Positions 1 to 6,765 of a DNA stretch of 21,907 nucleotides are shown piece by piece. How positions within the stretch are numbered: the stretch's first letter is position 1; every line of letters begins with the position of its first letter. The stretch lies in contig CALACW010000056.1 of assembly GCA_937890355.1 (NCBI GenBank), positions 1-21,907 of the forward strand, given 5' to 3'. Source of the DNA: CALACW01 sp002431305. GTDB lineage: Bacteria; Bacillota; Clostridia; Oscillospirales; Acutalibacteraceae. The notes under the pieces were generated by a model. That model saw nothing but the letters and a program-made list of their open reading frames with translations, ran no database searches and was not told the origin of the DNA. A program made the position numbers and the translations under genes.

Positions 1-307
1 AAACAGGAATCCTTACATCATATTTTACAACGGTTTCATAATCCCACGGGAAAACTCTGCCCAACACAAGAACAGGCGTTTTGATTCCCGCTTTTTTAAG
101 CTCAACGGCTTCCTCAATGCATGCGACTCCGAAAAAATCACACTTATCATCAAGAAATCTGCCTATATCGACCGCGCCGTGACCGTACGCGTCGGCTTTT
201 ATAACGCCTAAAAGTTTTACGCCCACGGGGAGCTTCGCCCTGGTATTTTTATAATTATATTCAACAGCGTCGAGGTCAATCTCTGCATATGTTCTTAGAT
301 TCATCAT
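1..307 (-). CDS. alr: Alanine racemase, N-terminal part (cut by the left window edge)
   Basis: This is the first ~102 residues of a fold-type III PLP alanine racemase, which interconverts L- and D-alanine in the cytoplasm. The N-terminus reads MMNLRTYAEIDLDAVEYNYK, and the PLP-lysine motif VIKADAYGHG puts the Schiff-base lysine at about residue 37, where the family has it. The start overlaps the pxpA stop codon as ATGA, and a GAGG-like ribosome site sits in the end of pxpA. A second in-frame ATG follows directly, so the start is uncertain by one codon. It is the last visible gene of the D-amino-acid operon, so its D-alanine would be a natural substrate for the transaminase at the head of that operon. 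The catalytic tyrosine and C-terminal domain lie outside the window, so intactness cannot be judged. Confidence 0.93.
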   Translation of the reverse strand, partial: MMNLRTYAEIDLDAVEYNYKNTRAKLPVGVKLLGVIKADAYGHGAVDIGRFLDDKCDFFGVACIEEAVELKKAGIKTPVLVLGRVFPWDYETVVKYDVRIPV

Positions 308-1059
308 CCTACAACCTCGGAAAGAGGTGCCGTCTTTATACCGTTTTCTTCGAATGCTTTATTGAGTGCGCGGACAAAGTCGAGAGCTTTTTCTCCGTCG
401 CCGTGAACGCATACAGAATGAGCTTCAATATCGATATCCTCGCCGGTATACGACGTAACTTTACCCTCTTTTATCATCCTGATAACACGGCTGATTGCTT
501 CGTTTTCGTCGGTTATCATGGAGCCCTCGAGTTTTCTAGCCCTCAGAGTTCCGTCGGATTCGTACGTTCTGTCGGCAAATACTTCGCTTGCGTATTTTAT
601 CCCCTTAACCTTTGCCGACTTAATCATTTCGGAACCCGAAAGAGCAAGCAGAATCAGCGAATCGTCATAATCTTTAACCGCGTCAACTATTGCGTTTGAA
701 AGTTCAGCGTTTTTTGCCGCCATATTATACATAGCACCGTGGGGCTTTACATGACTCATTTTAACTCCGTTCGCTTTTGCAAACGCGCCGAGCGCACCAA
801 GCTGATACAGCGTGTATTCGTAAACCTGTTCGGGCGTTACGTCCATATTGGTTCTGCCGAAATTCTCTCTGTCGGGATATCCCGGGTGCGCACCGAAAGA
901 AACCGAATTCTCTTTGCAAAGTTCAACGGTCTTTTTCATAAGAGCGCAATCCCCCGCATGAAATCCGCACGCAACATTCGCACTTGTGATAAGAGGAATT
1001 ATATCCGCGTCAAACAACGCGCCCTCTCCTAAATCGGAGTTTAAATCAATCTTATACAT
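304..1059 (-). CDS. pxpA: 5-oxoprolinase subunit A (LamB/YcsF family)
   Basis: PxpA works with PxpB and PxpC as the ATP-dependent bacterial 5-oxoprolinase that opens 5-oxoproline (pyroglutamate) to glutamate. The 251-residue protein has the usual family length. It shows the LamB/YcsF signatures DLNSDLGEG near the N-terminus, then ANVACGFHAGD, GAHPGYPDR, HVKPHGAMYN, FADRTYESDGTLRAR and the C-terminal VCVHGDG. I chose the ATG at 1059 rather than the in-frame GTG at 1068 because that GTG is part of the ribosome site AAGGTGA, which lies 5 bases before the ATG. It follows the DUF1445 gene closely and overlaps alr by ATGA. In Bacillus subtilis the homologue ycsF is likewise clustered with ycsI, kipI and kipA. 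The assignment is firm; preference for the L or D isomer cannot be read from sequence. Confidence 0.95.
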   Translation of the reverse strand: MYKIDLNSDLGEGALFDADIIPLITSANVACGFHAGDCALMKKTVELCKENSVSFGAHPGYPDRENFGRTNMDVTPEQVYEYTLYQLGALGAFAKANGVKMSHVKPHGAMYNMAAKNAELSNAIVDAVKDYDDSLILLALSGSEMIKSAKVKGIKYASEVFADRTYESDGTLRARKLEGSMITDENEAISRVIRMIKEGKVTSYTGEDIDIEAHSVCVHGDGEKALDFVRALNKAFEENGIKTAPLSEVVG

Positions 1060-1079
1060 AAAAATCACCTTGTTATATA

Positions 1080-1865
1080 TCAGTATTTAAGACTCGAATT
1101 CTTAACGTCTGTAATAAACATGTGTCCCGGCGCGTGAGTTATCGCAATCGGGGGCTTTGTCTGCATTATAACATTCTGCGGAGTAACTCCGCACGCCCAA
1201 AATACAGGCGTTTCACCTTCATTTATAGTTACAGAATCGCCGTAGTCCGGTTTTGTAACGTCCTTGATTCCGATTGATTCGGGATTGCCTATCTGAACGG
1301 GTGCGCCGTGAACTCTCGGCATTGCCGCGGTAACGTTAACACTCTTTACAACAAGCTTGTCGGGAATCGGACGCATGGAAACGACCATATTTCCGTGGAA
1401 TTTACCCGCGGACTGCAATTTGATATTCGTATTGAACATCGGGACGTTTCTGCCCTCTTGAATATGTCTTACGGGAATATCGGCTTCCAAAAGTTCGCTT
1501 TCGAAACTGAAAGAACATCCGATAAGAAAATAGACATAATCGTCCTGCCAGTATTCGGATATGTCGGTAACTTCCTTTTCGAGAACGCCGTTTCTCCAAA
1601 TTCTGTATTTCGGAAAATCCTTGCATATATCTCCGCCGTCAGCCATCGTTTTTATCTCTCTGCTTCCGACGTCGCCGACCTCTAAAACCGGGCACGGCTT
1701 AGGATTTCTCATACAGAACAGAAGAAAATCAAAAGCGTATTCCTTTGGCAGTATGCAGAGATTTGCCTGCGCATAGCCGTTACACATTCCCGAGGTCTGA
1801 AAATCTATTTTACCCTCGCGGATAAGTTTTTTTACATCCTGAGGGTGCATTGACGAATAATCCAT
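1080..1865 (-). CDS. DUF1445 / YcsI-family protein (D-glutamate cyclase N-terminal-like)
   Basis: This 261-residue protein belongs to the YcsI/UPF0317 family (DUF1445), often annotated as a putative hydro-lyase. The same domain forms the N-terminal part of eukaryotic mitochondrial D-glutamate cyclase, which turns D-glutamate into 5-oxo-D-proline. Family blocks are clear: CNGYAQANLCILPKEYAFDF, then RNPKPCPVLEV, VHGAPVQIGNP, and the C-terminal FWACGVTPQ and ITHAPGHMFITD. The length matches bacterial members. The start lies 3 bases after the pxpC stop, with a GGGGAGA ribosome site inside the pxpC end. It sits between pxpC and pxpA, and the DUF4392 half of the cyclase is upstream in the same operon. 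The family call is certain; cyclase activity of the separate bacterial protein is inferred from the fused eukaryotic enzyme and from the neighbours. Confidence 0.88.
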   Translation of the reverse strand: MDYSSMHPQDVKKLIREGKIDFQTSGMCNGYAQANLCILPKEYAFDFLLFCMRNPKPCPVLEVGDVGSREIKTMADGGDICKDFPKYRIWRNGVLEKEVTDISEYWQDDYVYFLIGCSFSFESELLEADIPVRHIQEGRNVPMFNTNIKLQSAGKFHGNMVVSMRPIPDKLVVKSVNVTAAMPRVHGAPVQIGNPESIGIKDVTKPDYGDSVTINEGETPVFWACGVTPQNVIMQTKPPIAITHAPGHMFITDVKNSSLKY

Positions 1866-1868
1866 AAT

Positions 1869-2792
1869 TTATCTCCCCGCAAGTTTTCTGAAATATTTCT
1901 TTTCTTTTTTTGCGGCTCTTTCAGCCTGTTTAATACTTACAATATCGAACATAACTTTATCGTAAGGTCTTGCCTGCGCGAGCTTCGGCAGATCAACGCT
2001 TATAACCGTCGCAATTTTCGCATATCCGCCCGTGGTCTGATGGTCTGCCATTAAAATTATAGGCATACCGCTTCTGGCTATCTGAATCGAGCCGAATGTA
2101 ATACCGTCGGATGTAATATCCATTCCGTTTTTACCTCTAAGCGCAATACCGCTGAGGCGTATACCCATTCTGTCAAGGTCGGGCGTTACGGTGTAAATCT
2201 GCTTTGAAAAGAATTTCAAATCGGTATCTGTAAACATATCGTCCTGCGGACCCAAAACAACCCTGACCTTTATATGGTCGGGATAATCGCATTTTTCCGC
2301 GGTCTTCGTCATGTCAGGTTCGAAAGAACATTTGCCGATTTTGATTTTATCGCCGGTTTTGAGTTTTCTGCCCTCATAACCGCCTGTTTTTATTTTTAAA
2401 TTTGTAGACGCGCTGCCCATGACAAGCGGAACGTCGATGCCGCCGGAAACGCCTAAATAACATCTCATACCCGATTTAGCCGCGCCCAATTGAAGAACAG
2501 AGCCGGCGTTCGCCCTATACGGTCTGTTATTTTCAATAGGGCTTCCGTCAAGCTTCGGCGAAAAATCACCGCCGGAGAGACAGAACACATGAGAATCGGT
2601 AAACTTAGCCGTAATACCAAACATGGTCATTTCAATAACGGGAGCGGACAAATCGTTTCCGCACAGCGCGTTTATCGTCTTCATAGAATGAGAATCCATC
2701 GCGCCCGACTGCGTAAATCCGTTTTTCATAACACCGTAACGTCCTGCGTCCTGTACGGTTGAAAGCATACCGCCGTTTATAATTTCAATCAT
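1869..2792 (-). CDS. pxpC: 5-oxoprolinase subunit C (biotin-dependent carboxyltransferase-like, KipA family)
   Basis: PxpC pairs with PxpB; together they resemble the urea amidolyase carboxyltransferase domains, although no biotin is used in 5-oxoprolinase. The 307-residue protein is of normal length. Family features are the N-terminal GGMLSTVQDAGRYGV, the segment GFTQSGAMD, GGDFSPKLDG, YLGVSGGIDVP with VMGSAST, and the late segment MPIILMADHQTTGGY. The start overlaps the pxpB stop as ATGA, which suggests translational coupling and equal dosage of the two subunits. It is followed within 3 bases by the DUF1445 gene. The B. subtilis homologue is KipA (KipI antagonist), but nothing here, such as a linked KinA-type kinase, points to a sporulation-signalling role. 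The subunit identity is firm. Confidence 0.94.
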   Translation of the reverse strand: MIEIINGGMLSTVQDAGRYGVMKNGFTQSGAMDSHSMKTINALCGNDLSAPVIEMTMFGITAKFTDSHVFCLSGGDFSPKLDGSPIENNRPYRANAGSVLQLGAAKSGMRCYLGVSGGIDVPLVMGSASTNLKIKTGGYEGRKLKTGDKIKIGKCSFEPDMTKTAEKCDYPDHIKVRVVLGPQDDMFTDTDLKFFSKQIYTVTPDLDRMGIRLSGIALRGKNGMDITSDGITFGSIQIARSGMPIILMADHQTTGGYAKIATVISVDLPKLAQARPYDKVMFDIVSIKQAERAAKKEKKYFRKLAGR

Positions 2793-3514
2793 AAGCGAGC
2801 CTCCCGGATTTCAGGTTTATACGTTCCGTTAAGAACCTGTTTTTCTATCTCGTCAAATTCATCACGCGTTACAGAATGAAACTTTATATAATCTCCCGCA
2901 TTGTAGAGAATGGGATTTTCTTTCGACGAATCATACACAAGCACAGGCGTTTTGCCTATAAGCTGCCAGCCTCCGGGGGATGCGATAGGATAAATACCCG
3001 TCTGCTCTCCGCCGATACCTACAGCGCCTTTGAAAATCTCAAGTCTCGGACTTTTAAGCCTCGGAGTTGCAAGACGTTTATCCATACCGCCGAGATATGC
3101 AAAACCCGGAAGAAAGCCGAGCATATATATAAGATACGGCTTCGACGTATGAAGAGAAATAACCTCATCCCGAGTAAGCCCCGTATGTGAGCATACATTG
3201 TCCATATCGGGTGAAAACTCACCGTCATAACAAACGGGAATATCAAAAATTCTTACGAGCGAATTTCCCTTTGCGGAAATATTTTCAATAAGCCCGGAAA
3301 GCTTCTTTTTAAGTTTTTTTGACGAAATGACGGTACAGTCGTACAAAACCGTAAGCGAAGCAAACGTCGGTATTGTTTCAATAACGCCTTCGATATTTGC
3401 CTGTTCGGTAAGTGAAGCCAACGCGGTAACATACCCGTTGATTTCTTTGCTTATTTCCTTTTCAAACTGAACGGTCAGCGCTGAGTCTCCGTTCTGAAGA
3501 AATAAGTATTTCAT
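2789..3514 (-). CDS. pxpB: 5-oxoprolinase subunit B (KipI family, AHS1 domain)
   Basis: PxpB is the second subunit of the ATP-dependent 5-oxoprolinase. The 241-residue product carries the allophanate-hydrolase subunit 1 signatures GFLPGFAYLGG (about residues 133-143), the following TPRLKSPR, and AVGIGGEQTGIYP followed by SPGGWQLIGKTP (to about residue 190). A longer reading starts 13 codons upstream, but I chose the ATG at 3514: it forms an ATGA overlap with the DUF4392 stop, as at two other junctions of this operon, and family members begin at this point (MKYLFLQNGDSAL). A GAAAGGA ribosome site lies about 12 bases upstream. The homologue KipI inhibits the KinA kinase in B. subtilis; the metabolic role is better supported here because pxpA and pxpC are both present. 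Confidence 0.94.
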   Translation of the reverse strand: MKYLFLQNGDSALTVQFEKEISKEINGYVTALASLTEQANIEGVIETIPTFASLTVLYDCTVISSKKLKKKLSGLIENISAKGNSLVRIFDIPVCYDGEFSPDMDNVCSHTGLTRDEVISLHTSKPYLIYMLGFLPGFAYLGGMDKRLATPRLKSPRLEIFKGAVGIGGEQTGIYPIASPGGWQLIGKTPVLVYDSSKENPILYNAGDYIKFHSVTRDEFDEIEKQVLNGTYKPEIREARL

Positions 3515-4572
3515 TTTGAAAAGAATCCTTTCTTTATCGTGTTGGTAAACCAAGCCTCGGTTTTATCCTCAACAGTGGGCGGATATTCGATAAGAGCCTT
3601 CATCATTGAGACAAGGGGAAGGTTTATATTCTTTCCGAATCCGTCTATAAACGGTCTCGGCTCGCCGTACATATCGAGCATACCTGCGCCCGCCGCAGCA
3701 TCCATGGCCGCAGCCTGGTCGTCAGTCGAATGGAAGAGCTCAGGTTTGCCGAGCATGAAAGCCGTCGCAGCCATCATAGCGTCGCATCCCCAGTCGGAGC
3801 ATGTAGCAGTAATGATGTTATCCGCCGCGGTATCGGTAAGAATTCCGCAGCCGGTACCCGCTTTGCATCCGCCCATCTCTGCATAGGGAATATACTTTCT
3901 TATATGATCGCCTATCGCGTTCATTCCGATCTCATTGCCGAGGTCGCCTATTGATATATTAAATATACCCGCGTCCTGACACTTTTTAAACAGTGCGTCA
4001 TACTTCGGCTCAACCCCCGTCGTATTAACACCCACCGCGTTATGAAAAAATCCGTTTTTGTTTCTGCCGGGAGCCTCGTTCGAAATAATCGCACAAGGTT
4101 TGCCGTGCGAAAGTATTTCGTCAGCCTGCTTCTCGGCTTCGTCAAAATCCTTTGTAAATTCAACTACGCAAACAGTGTTGTCGGGAATATTGTCAATATC
4201 GTCCGTCGTCTTGAACGAAAGAACATTGCTCATAGCCTTAATCCCCTTTTTGCACTGCGAGGGAACAATCATAACGGGCTTTGCGCCGAAAGCCCTCATA
4301 AGAAAACGAGCAAAAATCGTAGACGAAACAATACCGTCCGTCTCCGCCTCATTCCAGGGAAGAAGAACGAAGCCCGTTAAAATAAACACCCTTTCACCTT
4401 TTTTTACATTCTTAATAAGTCCTCTGGCTGCGTTAACGCTCAGCGGTTCACCGACCTTTGCCCTTGACCCCTCATAAAGTATACGGCAAACACCGTAGCC
4501 TCTCGGGTCAAGATTCATAAGCGTGTCAAGGTCGTCGCCTATATTTAAAAGAGTCAGTTCGTCTCTGTTCAT
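3511..4572 (-). CDS. DUF4392 protein (D-glutamate cyclase C-terminal-like)
   Basis: This 353-residue protein matches the DUF4392 family, the domain found at the C-terminus of eukaryotic D-glutamate cyclase. Visible blocks are the N-terminal DPRGYGV, a Rossmann-like stretch VFILTGFVLLPWNEAETDG, the central IGDLGNEIGMN, and the glycine/cysteine-rich GCKAGTGCGILTD followed by CSDWGCDAMMAA, which may be a ligand or metal site (inference). It is the second gene of the operon, 27 bases after the transaminase, with an AGGGGGA ribosome site 7 bases before the ATG. It overlaps pxpB by ATGA. The matching N-terminal half (DUF1445) lies two genes downstream, so the two halves of a D-glutamate cyclase are encoded as separate proteins. 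The reaction D-glutamate to 5-oxo-D-proline is inferred; the family call is good. Confidence 0.85.
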   Translation of the reverse strand: MNRDELTLLNIGDDLDTLMNLDPRGYGVCRILYEGSRAKVGEPLSVNAARGLIKNVKKGERVFILTGFVLLPWNEAETDGIVSSTIFARFLMRAFGAKPVMIVPSQCKKGIKAMSNVLSFKTTDDIDNIPDNTVCVVEFTKDFDEAEKQADEILSHGKPCAIISNEAPGRNKNGFFHNAVGVNTTGVEPKYDALFKKCQDAGIFNISIGDLGNEIGMNAIGDHIRKYIPYAEMGGCKAGTGCGILTDTAADNIITATCSDWGCDAMMAATAFMLGKPELFHSTDDQAAAMDAAAGAGMLDMYGEPRPFIDGFGKNINLPLVSMMKALIEYPPTVEDKTEAWFTNTIKKGFFSK

Positions 4573-4599
4573 TTTAAATTCCCCCTGTAAATATATTAA

Positions 4600-5445
4600 T
4601 TACTCTGCGGCACACTGAGCCTCAAAATCGGCAACAAGAGCATCCTGGATGGTTTTAAGCATTTCGGGAGCTTTACCGCCTACGCTCTTGCCGTCAACAG
4701 TCTTAACGGGGATGCAGAATGAACCCGTCGAATGGACGATAACTTCATCAGCATTCATAAGTTCGTCAAGAGTGTAATCTCTCTCCTCTACGCCGTAACC
4801 GAGTTTTTCGGCGAACGCGAGAAGTCTGATACGCGCGGTACCGGGGAGAACCTTATCATCAAGCGGATGGGAAATAACCTTGCCGTCCTTAAATATCGAG
4901 CAGTTCGAGTGAGCGCACTCTGTTACGATATCGCCTCTGTGAAAAATAGCTTCCTTACATCCGGCTCTGTCAGCTGCAGTAGCGGCAAGACATGAGGGAA
5001 TAAGGTTAAGAGTTTTGCAGTTGCAATAGAAAAATCTCTTATCTTCATATGTAATAACGTCGATAGGCTCATAAGTATTTGCAACATGGCTGGGCGTGAG
5101 AGTAACCCAGAGATTGCCGACCATATCCTTATCATATATATGCCCTCTTAATCCGCTTCCTCTGGTAACCTGCATATAAACAAACTGATCGCCGTCGTCA
5201 ACCTTCTTTACAAGGTCTCTCAAAAGTTTATCGAGTTCATCTCTCTCAATAGGCATATTTATATCAAGAAGTTTTGCGCTGTTATAGAATCTGTTAAGAT
5301 GTGCGTCCATGTCGAATACCACGTGATTATGTGCATAAGTTGCGTCGTAAATTCCGTCGCCGAACCAGCATACTCTGTCGAGCATGGGAATAGACATTTT
5401 TTCGATTTCATCATATTTACCGTTGTAATAGCCTAAGTTCTTCAT
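4600..5445 (-). CDS. dat: D-amino-acid transaminase (fold-type IV PLP enzyme)
   Basis: The 281-residue enzyme would interconvert D-alanine plus 2-oxoglutarate with pyruvate plus D-glutamate, accepting other D-amino acids. It belongs to PLP class IV aminotransferases. The Schiff-base lysine is K144 (CKTLNLIPS), and E176 (VTECAHSN) is the glutamate facing the PLP ring. Three residues that form the substrate carboxylate trap in Bacillus D-amino-acid transaminase align: Y33, R100 and H102 in the motif QVTRGSGLRGH. That pattern separates it from branched-chain transaminases and aminodeoxychorismate lyases, the main alternatives. The length is typical. It heads the D-amino-acid operon, with a GAGG ribosome site about 10 bases before the ATG. 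The promoter lies upstream, followed by a terminator-like hairpin that may control the whole operon. Confidence 0.87.
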   Translation of the reverse strand: MKNLGYYNGKYDEIEKMSIPMLDRVCWFGDGIYDATYAHNHVVFDMDAHLNRFYNSAKLLDINMPIERDELDKLLRDLVKKVDDGDQFVYMQVTRGSGLRGHIYDKDMVGNLWVTLTPSHVANTYEPIDVITYEDKRFFYCNCKTLNLIPSCLAATAADRAGCKEAIFHRGDIVTECAHSNCSIFKDGKVISHPLDDKVLPGTARIRLLAFAEKLGYGVEERDYTLDELMNADEVIVHSTGSFCIPVKTVDGKSVGGKAPEMLKTIQDALVADFEAQCAAE

Positions 5446-5463
5446 TACAAAATAACCTCACAT

Positions 5464-5506
5464 AAAAAAATAAGCAATAAGGTACCCTTGTGCGAACCCC
5501 ATTGCT
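5464..5506 (-). terminator. Terminator-like hairpin in the dat leader, possible attenuator
   Basis: On the minus strand AGCAATGGGGT (5506-5496) pairs with ACCTTATTGCT (5483-5473): an 11-bp stem with two G-U pairs and a 12-base loop, followed by TA and seven T. No gene lies upstream on this strand before the predicted dat promoter. The hairpin would begin almost at the transcription start and end 18 bases before the dat ATG. It therefore looks like a leader terminator that must be read through or overcome for operon expression. No T-box or known riboswitch core is visible. Confidence 0.6.
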
Positions 5507-5515
5507 CCAACCGCC

Positions 5516-5544
5516 ATTATAATACTCATTGTCAAAAAAGTAAA
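5516..5544 (-). promoter_or_regulatory. Predicted sigma-A promoter of the D-amino-acid operon
   Basis: On the minus strand TTTACT (5544-5539), a 17-base spacer and a perfect TATAAT (5521-5516) face dat. Transcription would start near 5509, giving a leader of about 64 bases. The -35 box is weak. The thrC promoter uses the same two hexamers with the same spacing. Confidence 0.55.
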
Positions 5545-5602
5545 CAACTTTTTTTATAAAATGCAAGAAAATTCATATTTTTTCATTTATTCATAAAATT
5601 TA

Positions 5603-5631
5603 TACCGTTTCTATTAAGTTTTTCTTATAAT
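5603..5631 (+). promoter_or_regulatory. Possible promoter of the C39-like peptidase gene
   Basis: A perfect TATAAT at 5626-5631 lies about 72 bases before the start codon at 5704. No convincing -35 hexamer is at the right distance (TACCGT at 5603-5608), so only the -10 box is supported. The rest of the 258-base gap between dat and this gene is AT-rich and holds nothing else I recognise. Confidence 0.35.
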
Positions 5632-5703
5632 TTGGTTAAGATTGTTGTTTTGTTTAAATTGCATGCGTTAATATATATACAAAAATATCGGAGGTTATGC
5701 GTC

Positions 5704-6675
5704 ATGAAAAAAGGAAAAAGCATTATATTTACCGTCGTATCGTTATTTCTGTGCCTTTGTCTGGCAGGAACAAATTTAATATGGTATAAATTATATACAA
5801 GAGAAAAACAGACCCTGCGCAACGCCGTAATACCTACCGTTTCCGACGACTATTTCACCGCACAGCTGAACGCCGTTAAAAATATTACGGACTATCCCGA
5901 TGAATATATCCCCGATTTTAACGAGCATATTTCGGAAAAATACTATGATGATCAGGAAATTTATTTTACAAGAGAAGATTATGCAAAAATGCTTGAGGGC
6001 AAGTATTTTCAAAACATGTACGAGGCAAAACAGCAAGGCACACAGGTTATTTTCGATATCCCGTTTATATCGCAAAATCCCGATTATCCGAACGGATGCG
6101 AGGCCGCAAGCGCGGTAATGCTCCTAAATTGGGCGGGAATAAACATATCGCTTCCTGATTTTATTAATTCGTTTCTCCCCTGTTCGGACGTTTATGAAGA
6201 AAACGGTTACAGATACGGTCCCGATCCGTCCGTATACTATGCCGGCAATCCCGCCGACAAATCGCGCGGATGGGGTGTGTTCGAACCTGCCGTCTATACG
6301 GCTATGAATAACATAACAACAAAGGATTACGAGGAATCGGACGAGAATATCGCTTATTTTATTCGTTCAAGCAATGTTAACGGAAAAATCACGCTCTCAG
6401 AGCTTTGCAGACTGAACGAACCCGCTATGATATGGGTGACGCAGGATTACTCACAAGCCTCCGACGTTTACGAATGGTTCAGCTACGACAGAAAGAAAAC
6501 GTATACATATCCGAAAAACGCTCATGTCGTCGTTCTGACCGGAAGCGACAGCGACAACTATTATATAAACGACCCGTTGAAAGGCAAAGACATAAAGGTC
6601 GCAAAACAGCAGTTATCAGATTCTTTCAATTCTATGGGAGCGCAGTATATAAGCATTTTAAAATACTATTACTAA
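5704..6675 (+). CDS. Secreted or membrane-anchored C39-like cysteine peptidase
   Basis: The 323-residue protein has a basic N-terminus and one hydrophobic segment (about residues 7-28), so it is probably exported and may stay anchored; I see no lipobox cysteine. After a ~85-residue linker comes a papain-like Peptidase_C39_2 domain (about 115-320). Its catalytic triad is recognisable: C132 in NGCEAASAVMLLNWAG, H274 in KNAHVVVLTG and D290 in YYINDPLKG. The start at 5704 was chosen because GGAGG lies 9 bases before it; the longer in-frame reading starts at a TTG with no ribosome site. Such domains occur in bacterial surface proteins and are distinct from the C39 domain fused to bacteriocin exporters. 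No ABC transporter or leader-peptide gene is nearby. The substrate is unknown. Confidence 0.8.
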   Translation: MKKGKSIIFTVVSLFLCLCLAGTNLIWYKLYTREKQTLRNAVIPTVSDDYFTAQLNAVKNITDYPDEYIPDFNEHISEKYYDDQEIYFTREDYAKMLEGKYFQNMYEAKQQGTQVIFDIPFISQNPDYPNGCEAASAVMLLNWAGINISLPDFINSFLPCSDVYEENGYRYGPDPSVYYAGNPADKSRGWGVFEPAVYTAMNNITTKDYEESDENIAYFIRSSNVNGKITLSELCRLNEPAMIWVTQDYSQASDVYEWFSYDRKKTYTYPKNAHVVVLTGSDSDNYYINDPLKGKDIKVAKQQLSDSFNSMGAQYISILKYYY

Positions 6676-6704
6676 TTTAATTTTGCGACAAAGTTTTTTT
6701 AATG

Positions 6705-6733
6705 TTGACATTCTATTCATACTTTGTTAAAAT
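6705..6733 (+). promoter_or_regulatory. Sigma-A promoter of the lipase gene
   Basis: A perfect TTGACA (6705-6710), a 17-base spacer and TAAAAT (6728-6733) precede the lipase start at 6766. A GAGGTG ribosome site follows at about 6754-6759. This is one of the best promoters in the window, so the lipase is probably transcribed independently of the peptidase gene before it. Confidence 0.8.
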
Positions 6734-6765
6734 ATTCATATTAACAGTATACAGAGGTGTATTAA

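Noticed and set aside
1869..3514. KipI-KipA sporulation kinase inhibitor pair
   Set aside because: The sequences belong to the same families, but with pxpA and D-glutamate cyclase genes in the operon the 5-oxoprolinase role is better supported. No linked kinase is present.
4042..4477. Plus-strand open reading frames opposite the DUF4392 gene
   Set aside because: They are mirror frames of a conserved gene, with no ribosome site or recognisable domain.
5464..5506. T-box or amino-acid riboswitch in the dat leader
   Set aside because: The leader is only about 64 bases, with no T-box AGGGTGGNACCGCG core and no specifier stem. The GGGTACC stretch is part of the terminator-like hairpin.
5704..6675. 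A bacteriocin processing and export system based on the C39-like domain
   Set aside because: The protein lacks ABC transporter domains, and no leader-peptide or immunity gene lies nearby.
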